From assembly GCF_016238445.1 (NCBI RefSeq), contig NZ_JABANU010000007.1, positions 33,862 through 97,861 on the forward strand: a stretch of DNA of 64,000 bases. The letters run 5' to 3'. The notes below the pieces were generated by a model that was not told the DNA's origin, ran no database searches, and saw only the letters and a program-made list of their open reading frames with translations. The translations under genes and the position numbers were made by a program. This DNA comes from Staphylococcus canis (GTDB lineage: Bacteria > Bacillota > Bacilli > Staphylococcales > Staphylococcaceae). This document shows positions 59,160 through 64,000 of the stretch, piece after piece (the first letter of the stretch is position 1; each line of letters opens with the position of its first letter).

Positions 59160-59384
59160 CTACGCTTTTTGAACTGTAATTGTCCATGATGCGTCATCTA
59201 ATTGTTCGAAGTTTGTAATTGGATAATTTTGTTCTGCTGCCCAATTTGGGATAGCTTCTGTAGCTTGAGTACAATCAAAATCGATTTTTAATTCGTCGCC
59301 ACTATCTAATTCTTCAATTTTCTTTTGTGCTTCAATTAAAGGAAATGGACACACCATTCCAACTGTTCCTAATTCATATACCAT
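59160..59384 (-). CDS. TusA-like sulfur carrier (YeeD type)
   Basis: A 74-residue sulfurtransferase of the TusA family. The sulfur-carrying cysteine is C12 in the CPFP motif (CPxP), followed by the helix LIEAQKKIEEL. It probably receives sulfur from thiosulfate imported by the neighbouring YeeE/TsuA protein, 21 bases upstream on the same strand. GGAGG precedes the ATG. Confidence 0.9.
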   Translation of the reverse strand: MVYELGTVGMVCPFPLIEAQKKIEELDSGDELKIDFDCTQATEAIPNWAAEQNYPITNFEQLDDASWTITVQKA

Positions 59385-59405
59385 GTCTATTCCTCCTCAT
59401 CTAAC

Positions 59406-60482
59406 TTATGACATACTTATAGAAGATTGTGTATGTTGTGAACGTGCTGCTTTTAACGGTTTCACAAATAAAAAGTAACTCATGAACCATGTTCCTAAAA
59501 TCATAGAAGCTAACGCGATCCATCCTTGCCATGATAATGCTGCTGTAGCAACAAGACCATTACCAATAGAACAACCTCCAGCAACAGCTGCACCAAATCC
59601 CATAAATGCGCCACCAAAAGCACTATTACGGATTGTTTTCTTATCTGGCAATCTCCATTTAAATTCTCGTGAACCACGCGCCGCAATATAAGATCCAACG
59701 AAGATACCTAAAACTAAAAATACGCCCCAATCAAGTAATGATACATCACCAGTTGTTAAAAACTGAACGATATTCGCTGAAGGTGTTGTAATACCAAGTC
59801 CGCCTTGACGTCCAGTAGATTCACTCATCGGCCATGCAAGAAGCGCAATGAGTCCCACAGCAATTCCTGCTATAAATGGATGGAAACGTTTCTCAAATAA
59901 AAAGTGACGTAATCCTGTATAGCGTGATTTTAATTTAGGAATCGCTACATTAGATTTTGGTTTACGTAACGTTTTAATCACGAAGTATAATGTAATCGCT
60001 ACTAATACAATTAACCAAACCCATCCAGGAATACTTGTTGATGATGCCATATCCGCATTAGTTACTGTTGCGCTGTTTATTTTGTCTTTAAATGGTAAAA
60101 GAATACCATATTTAGAAACTGCCGCGAAAAAAGCATAGCTTACAAGCGCAATCCAACTGCCGATTAAACCTTCACCTGCACGGTACCAAGTCCCTGTCGC
60201 ACATCCACCTGCAAGAATAATACCTACACCAAAAATGAATGAACCGATCACAGTACCTACAATAGGAAATGTACCATTATCAATATGAATCACTCCGGCA
60301 CTATTTAATGTATACACACCAATTGCTTGGATACTTATCGCAATTAAAAGTGCGTAAAACACTTTGTTATTCTTTTGGACATACATATCTCTAAATCCGC
60401 CAGTCAAACAAAATCGTGTTCGTTGCATAACGAATCCTAATAACATACCTACAATAAGACCACTTATAATTGTCCAGATCAA
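59406..60482 (-). CDS. YeeE/YedE family thiosulfate transporter (TsuA type)
   Basis: A 358-residue membrane protein with about nine hydrophobic segments. Paired conserved cysteine sites are seen in AGGCATGTWYRAGEG and AGGCSIGNGL, which in TsuA pass thiosulfate by transient contacts. It imports thiosulfate (or a related sulfur anion) for the adjacent TusA-like carrier. AGGAGGGAA precedes the ATG. A PerR-like sequence at 60510-60524 lies close upstream. Confidence 0.9.
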   Translation of the reverse strand: MIWTIISGLIVGMLLGFVMQRTRFCLTGGFRDMYVQKNNKVFYALLIAISIQAIGVYTLNSAGVIHIDNGTFPIVGTVIGSFIFGVGIILAGGCATGTWYRAGEGLIGSWIALVSYAFFAAVSKYGILLPFKDKINSATVTNADMASSTSIPGWVWLIVLVAITLYFVIKTLRKPKSNVAIPKLKSRYTGLRHFLFEKRFHPFIAGIAVGLIALLAWPMSESTGRQGGLGITTPSANIVQFLTTGDVSLLDWGVFLVLGIFVGSYIAARGSREFKWRLPDKKTIRNSAFGGAFMGFGAAVAGGCSIGNGLVATAALSWQGWIALASMILGTWFMSYFLFVKPLKAARSQHTQSSISMS

Positions 60483-60509
60483 AGTATTCCCTCCTATATC
60501 CGATAAATA

Positions 60510-60524
60510 TTATAAGAATTATAA
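60510..60524. promoter_or_regulatory. Candidate PerR box upstream of the thiosulfate operon
   Basis: TTATAAGAATTATAA matches the PerR consensus TTATAATNATTATAA at all but one fixed position. It is 28 bases before the start codon and overlaps a -10-like TATAAT on the - strand, so a bound repressor would block initiation. AT-rich promoters can give such matches by chance. Confidence 0.45.
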
Positions 60525-60896
60525 ACTATTATGCTGATTTTGGCAAGTCTCTGTCATATTTTAGGAATATTTAAACATCTTTAGATAGATTTAAAGCTCT
60601 GGATCATAAGTTTTTAAAATTTAAATTCTTTAGTAACTGATGGATTTCAAACTTTTTAGTGCAGATGATATTATTTAGAAAAAATAAGATGTTAAAGTAG
60701 AATCAATTAAAGAGAGCGTTTAAACGAATCACAGAAATGGATGCATAGCTGTACTATTAAGTAACATAAATAAACGCCTAAGCATATAAATCAATAAAGT
60801 ATGCACTTCAAAACATAAAGTTAAATATATGTATTATACTTTAGTCATACTCCAATAATAAAACTCCCTTCCCAATATTTTGAATGTTCCTCAAAG

Positions 60897-60935
60897 ATTG
60901 AGGCTTTGATTAATCTCCAAGATCAAAGCCTCAAT
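60897..60935. terminator. Orphan hairpin upstream of the rex terminator
   Basis: ATTGAGGCTTTGAT (60897-60910) pairs perfectly with ATCAAAGCCTCAAT (60922-60935), with TTTATT on the + side. No + strand gene precedes it, so it either backs up rex termination or ends an unannotated transcript. Confidence 0.65.
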
Positions 60936-60951
60936 TTTATTATAAAAAAAG

Positions 60952-61010
60952 GCGAGACATAATAGGATTGAAGTTGTCATTTATTTCAAATGACTATCCC
61001 ATTATCTCGC
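60952..61010 (-). terminator. rex terminator
   Basis: GCGAGA (60952-60957) pairs with TCTCGC (61005-61010), helped by ATAAT/ATTAT and an inner TCATTT/AAATGA hairpin. TTTTTTT follows on the - strand, 14 bases after the rex stop. Confidence 0.75.
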
Positions 61011-61023
61011 TATCTTCTAGTGA

Positions 61024-61668
61024 TTATGATTGTTTACCGTAATTTTTCATAAAAAATAAAAGTGATTGTAGTTCTACACCTAAATCAATTTGATGCACTT
61101 GTACGTCATTTGGTGTTACGATTCGTTTTGGTGTGAAGTTAAGAATACCTTTGATGCCTAATTTAACTAAATCATCCGTAATCTCTTGTGCTACAGATGA
61201 TGGAGTTGTAAGAATCACAACTTCAATGTTGTCTTTTTGAATAATCTTCTCAAAATCTTTCATATCTTTAACGACAACATCTCCAATTTTTGTTCCGATA
61301 ATGTCATCATCTACATCAAACGCTTCTGTGATTGTCATGTCATCATGAATCGAGAAGTTATAGTTAATCAATGCTTTACCTAAGTGTCCTACTCCAACGA
61401 CACCAATTTTAATCACATCTGAGTCACTTAATTCAGATTTAAAGAATTCAAGTAAACTATCTATATTATAACCGTATCCTTTTTTACCTAATTCACCAAA
61501 ATATGAAAAGTCTCGTCTAATTGTTGCTGAATCTATATTTAATCCTTCACTAATCGCTTTAGAATTTACGCGATCTTCACCTTTAGCTTTGAGCGTATTG
61601 ACAAAACGATAATATAAAGGAAGACGTTTCAATGTCGCTCTTGGAATTTTATTGACCTCTTTCACCAT
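61024..61668 (-). CDS. rex: Redox-sensing transcriptional repressor Rex
   Basis: A 214-residue repressor that senses the NADH/NAD+ ratio and controls anaerobic and fermentative genes. The N-terminal winged helix (about 1-80) has [21 protein letters not shown], and the Rossmann part has [15 protein letters not shown]. The start at 61668 follows GGAGG; the TTG two codons earlier is too close to that site. A Rex-like operator lies 29 bases upstream, suggesting autoregulation. Confidence 0.96.
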   Translation of the reverse strand: MVKEVNKIPRATLKRLPLYYRFVNTLKAKGEDRVNSKAISEGLNIDSATIRRDFSYFGELGKKGYGYNIDSLLEFFKSELSDSDVIKIGVVGVGHLGKALINYNFSIHDDMTITEAFDVDDDIIGTKIGDVVVKDMKDFEKIIQKDNIEVVILTTPSSVAQEITDDLVKLGIKGILNFTPKRIVTPNDVQVHQIDLGVELQSLLFFMKNYGKQS

Positions 61669-61696
61669 TTCCAATCCTCCAAAATTATTTCTAAAT

Positions 61697-61714
61697 TTGT
61701 GACGTACTTCACAG
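61697..61714. promoter_or_regulatory. Candidate Rex operator
   Basis: TTGTGACGTACTTCACAG fits the Rex consensus TTGTGAAWWWWTTCACAA, with both half-sites TTGTGA and TTCACA in the right spacing. It lies between rex and the divergent ABC-F gene, so it may control rex or both. Confidence 0.7.
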
Positions 61715-61816
61715 TTGTTATCTTAATTATACCCGAATTTAAAACTGAATAAAACACTAAGTATTTTATAGATTGCACGTTTATTGTACAATATGGTATT
61801 GAGAGGAGTATGCCCG

Positions 61817-63769
61817 ATGATATTAATGCAATTGAGTCAAGTCTCAAAATCATTTGATGGAGAAACCCTTTTTGAAAACGTCAACTTTGAAATTAAAACT
61901 GGTGAACGTATCGGTATCGTTGGACGAAATGGGGCTGGTAAATCAACACTCATGAAATTAATCGCAGGTGTTGAAGGCTATGATGAAGGTCATATTTCAA
62001 AAATCAAAAATTTACGTCTCGGTTATTTAACCCAACAAATGACATTAGACACCCAAAATACAGTTTATGAAGAAATGTCTAAGCCATTTGCTTATCACCA
62101 ATCTTTAGCTGAAAAAATGCAGTATGAAGTTGAGTGGTTAAGTCAAAATGCTGATGATTATGATACAGAAGCATATCAAGAACATCTTCAACGGTATGAA
62201 AATATTTCAAATGAATATGAAAAATTAGAAGGGTATCAAGTCGATAGTAAAATAAAAACAGTACTGAATGGATTGAATTTTACAGAAGCGGATTATCATC
62301 GTCCTGTAGATGATTTTAGTGGTGGTCAAAAAACACGATTATCCCTTGCGCAAATGTTACTCAGTGAGCCAGATTTATTACTTTTAGACGAACCAACGAA
62401 CCATTTAGACATGGAAACGACAGAATGGCTTGAAGATTATTTAAAATATTTTAAAGGTGCAATCGTTATTATCTCACATGATCGCTTCTTTTTAGATAAA
62501 ATCGTCACACAAATTTATGACGTTTCTCTTGGGGAAGTTCGTCATTATATTGGTAATTATGAAAAATTTATTCAACTGAGAGATCAATTTTATCAAAAAC
62601 GACTTGCTGAATATGAATGTCAACAAGATGAAATTAAACGATTAGAACAATTTGTAGATAAAAATATTACAAGAGCCTCTACAAGTGGCATGGCTAAGAG
62701 TCGACGCAAAATGTTAGAAAAAATGGAACGGCTTGAAAAACCAATGCTTGATGCAAGACGTGCGAACATCCAATTTGGGTTTCAACGTAATACTGGTAAT
62801 GATGTTTTCCATATTCGCAACCTTAAAATCGGCTATGACTCCCCTATTACTTCACCTATTCAATTAGAAGTAAACAAAGGAGATCATATTGCAGTTATAG
62901 GACCTAATGGTATAGGAAAGTCAACATTCATTAAAACATTAGCCGGTAAAATGACAGCACTTGGTGGTGAAATTACAACAGGTGCGAATTTAAAAATTGG
63001 CTATTATGATCAAAAACAAGCTGAATTTTCTTCAAATAAAACGATTTTAGATTATGTTTGGGATCAATACAAACATATGCCTGAAAAAGACATAAGAGCT
63101 GTTTTAGGTCGCTTCTTATTTACTCAAGAAGATGTCAAAAAAGTCATTCATGACCTGTCAGGTGGCGAAAAAGCTCGTTTACAGTTAGCTTTACTCATGT
63201 TAGAAGAAAATAATGTGCTTATCTTAGACGAACCAACCAACCACCTAGATATCGATTCAAAAGAAATGTTAGAACAAGCCTTGTTAAACTTTGAAGGCAC
63301 GCTAATATTTGTGTCACATGATCGTTACTTTATACGTGCTTTGGCAAATAAAATATTCGACCTAGACCAAGAAGGCGGTACCGTATATCTTGGTGACTAT
63401 CAATATTATTTAGATAAATTAGAAGAAAAACGTGCATTAAAAGCGCATCAAAACTCAAAATCTGCAGTAACAGAGAATGAATCAACAGTAGATACAACAA
63501 CTTCTCAACAAGCAACATATCAAGACTTAAAAGCACAACGCAGAGATAAACGTAAAATTGAAAGACAAATCGAAACGTTGGAAGCAGATATTGAGCAATT
63601 CGAAGCAGACATCGAAGTCATCGATCAAAAAATGCTAGATGACACAATCATCAACCAATACGAAGAAACACAAGCGCTCGCTAATGAACGCGCAACACTC
63701 GAAGTAAAACTCAACCAAACACTCGAGTCATGGGAGCAGCTACAACTCCAACTTGACCAATATAACTAA
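61817..63769 (+). CDS. ABC-F family ATPase (YdiF type)
   Basis: A 650-residue soluble protein with two ABC domains and no membrane part. The first has GRNGAGKST and DFSGGQKTRLSLAQ; the second has GPNGIGKST and DLSGGEKARLQLALLML; each has LLLDEPTNHLD-like Walker B. The linker between them (about 240-320) and a C-terminal coiled coil (about 560-645, rich in K, E and Q) are typical. ABC-F proteins act on the ribosome. It lacks clear signs of an antibiotic resistance member. The start at 61817 follows GAGAGGAG. Confidence 0.92.
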   Translation: MILMQLSQVSKSFDGETLFENVNFEIKTGERIGIVGRNGAGKSTLMKLIAGVEGYDEGHISKIKNLRLGYLTQQMTLDTQNTVYEEMSKPFAYHQSLAEKMQYEVEWLSQNADDYDTEAYQEHLQRYENISNEYEKLEGYQVDSKIKTVLNGLNFTEADYHRPVDDFSGGQKTRLSLAQMLLSEPDLLLLDEPTNHLDMETTEWLEDYLKYFKGAIVIISHDRFFLDKIVTQIYDVSLGEVRHYIGNYEKFIQLRDQFYQKRLAEYECQQDEIKRLEQFVDKNITRASTSGMAKSRRKMLEKMERLEKPMLDARRANIQFGFQRNTGNDVFHIRNLKIGYDSPITSPIQLEVNKGDHIAVIGPNGIGKSTFIKTLAGKMTALGGEITTGANLKIGYYDQKQAEFSSNKTILDYVWDQYKHMPEKDIRAVLGRFLFTQEDVKKVIHDLSGGEKARLQLALLMLEENNVLILDEPTNHLDIDSKEMLEQALLNFEGTLIFVSHDRYFIRALANKIFDLDQEGGTVYLGDYQYYLDKLEEKRALKAHQNSKSAVTENESTVDTTTSQQATYQDLKAQRRDKRKIERQIETLEADIEQFEADIEVIDQKMLDDTIINQYEETQALANERATLEVKLNQTLESWEQLQLQLDQYN

Positions 63770-64000
63770 AAGGTCTTTGAGAAAGTAATTTGAACAGAAC
63801 TATAACAATTTAGGAAATGATTTATAATGTTAAAGAATCACGACGTTCTGATGAGAATTCAGCTTTTGAAAAGTGGCTCTCTGTCAAATAGGACTGGTCA
63901 GCTCAATTAAGGAGGTTAGGCAACTTGCTGTTGCTTAACTTCCTTTTTCTTTTCTGATGCGAATAATTTTGAACTTAAAATGATTCTATTACGAAAGTGC
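63770..64000. other. Region after the ABC-F gene
   Basis: No gene is recognised in the last 231 bases. They hold a terminator (63909-63945) and short AT-rich sequence; any next gene lies beyond the window. Confidence 0.55.
63909..63945 (+). terminator. Strong hairpin downstream of the ABC-F gene
   Basis: AAGGAGGTTAGGCAAC (63909-63924) pairs with GTTGCTTAACTTCCTT (63930-63945) with two imperfect positions, followed by TTTCTTTT. It is about 140 bases after the ABC-F stop, so the 3' leader is long or another short transcript ends here. Confidence 0.75.

Larger units (their letters stand above)
60483..61023. other. Intergenic region between the thiosulfate transporter gene and rex
   Basis: The left end holds a promoter for the thiosulfate operon (TATAAT on the - strand within the PerR-like box). 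From 60560 to 60890 I find no open frame with a ribosome binding site and no clear motif. The right end has two hairpins: 60897-60935 and the rex terminator 60952-61010. The first hairpin ends no visible gene. Confidence 0.6.

Overview
The window is a stretch of low-GC chromosome from a Staphylococcus, running from the start of murT through the ferritin, gatCAB, pcrBA-ligA, purB, nos, pmt, gluconate, groESL and agr loci to rex and an ABC-F ATPase. The order ligA-camS-putP-gatCAB, and the cluster groESL-mroQ-sdrH-nitrilase-hld-agrBDCA, are the staphylococcal core arrangement as I know it. A 25-residue delta-haemolysin and an AgrD with a CTVYF ring support the genus. The AIP resembles those of the hyicus-intermedius group more than the S. 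aureus types, but I cannot name the species from sequence reading alone. I see no insertion sequence, prophage, tRNA, rRNA or CRISPR array.

Layout. 1-9.1 kb: murT (partial), ftnA, a DEDDh exonuclease, dinB, a DUF3267 membrane protein, a 23S rRNA uracil methyltransferase, dgkB and the tRNA amidotransferase operon gatCAB. 9.3-17.7 kb: putP, then the operon pcrB-pcrA-ligA-camS, and a TrpR-like regulator. 17.7-31.5 kb: purB, UPF0316/NETI proteins, pncB-nadE, nos-pheA, a beta-helix protein, a nicotinamidase-like hydrolase, ppaC, an acetyltransferase, an aldehyde dehydrogenase, a lactonase-like propeller and small unknown genes. 31.6-39.3 kb: a C45-type acyltransferase, DUF4097/DUF1700 membrane proteins, a thioredoxin-like protein and the gluconate operon gntRKP with a clear GntR operator and a cre site. 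39.5-43.8 kb: the five-gene pmtR-pmtABCD exporter set, preceded by two very small membrane proteins. 43.9-50 kb: an aminotransferase, a radical-SAM protein, ogt, an M20 peptidase and groESL with CIRCE and CtsR sites. 50.3-56.8 kb: mroQ, an sdrH-like protein, a nitrilase, RNAIII/hld and agrBDCA. 56.9-64 kb: a GH32 protein that has lost its catalytic residues, a small membrane protein, thiosulfate uptake genes, rex and an ABC-F ATPase.

The genes that act together most clearly are those of quorum sensing. AgrD is cut by AgrB, the MroQ protease next door is known in S. aureus to help mature the peptide, and AgrC/AgrA sense it and drive the divergent P2/P3 promoters. The output RNAIII encodes delta-haemolysin, a phenol-soluble modulin, and the Pmt exporter 10 kb away belongs to the family that exports such peptides. 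Other coherent groups are gluconate uptake and phosphorylation, NAD salvage (pncA-like, pncB, nadE), and replication/repair (pcrA, ligA, dinB, ogt).

I found no wholly new multi-gene system. The points most worth a second look are the GH32 pseudoenzyme beside agrA, the AIP and RNAIII variants, several sub-60-residue membrane proteins, a CamS signal peptide without the usual cAM373 heptapeptide, candidate Rex and PerR sites, and unusually long-looped intergenic hairpins. Many start sites were moved from the longest open frame to the codon with a proper ribosome binding site; the evidence entries say where.
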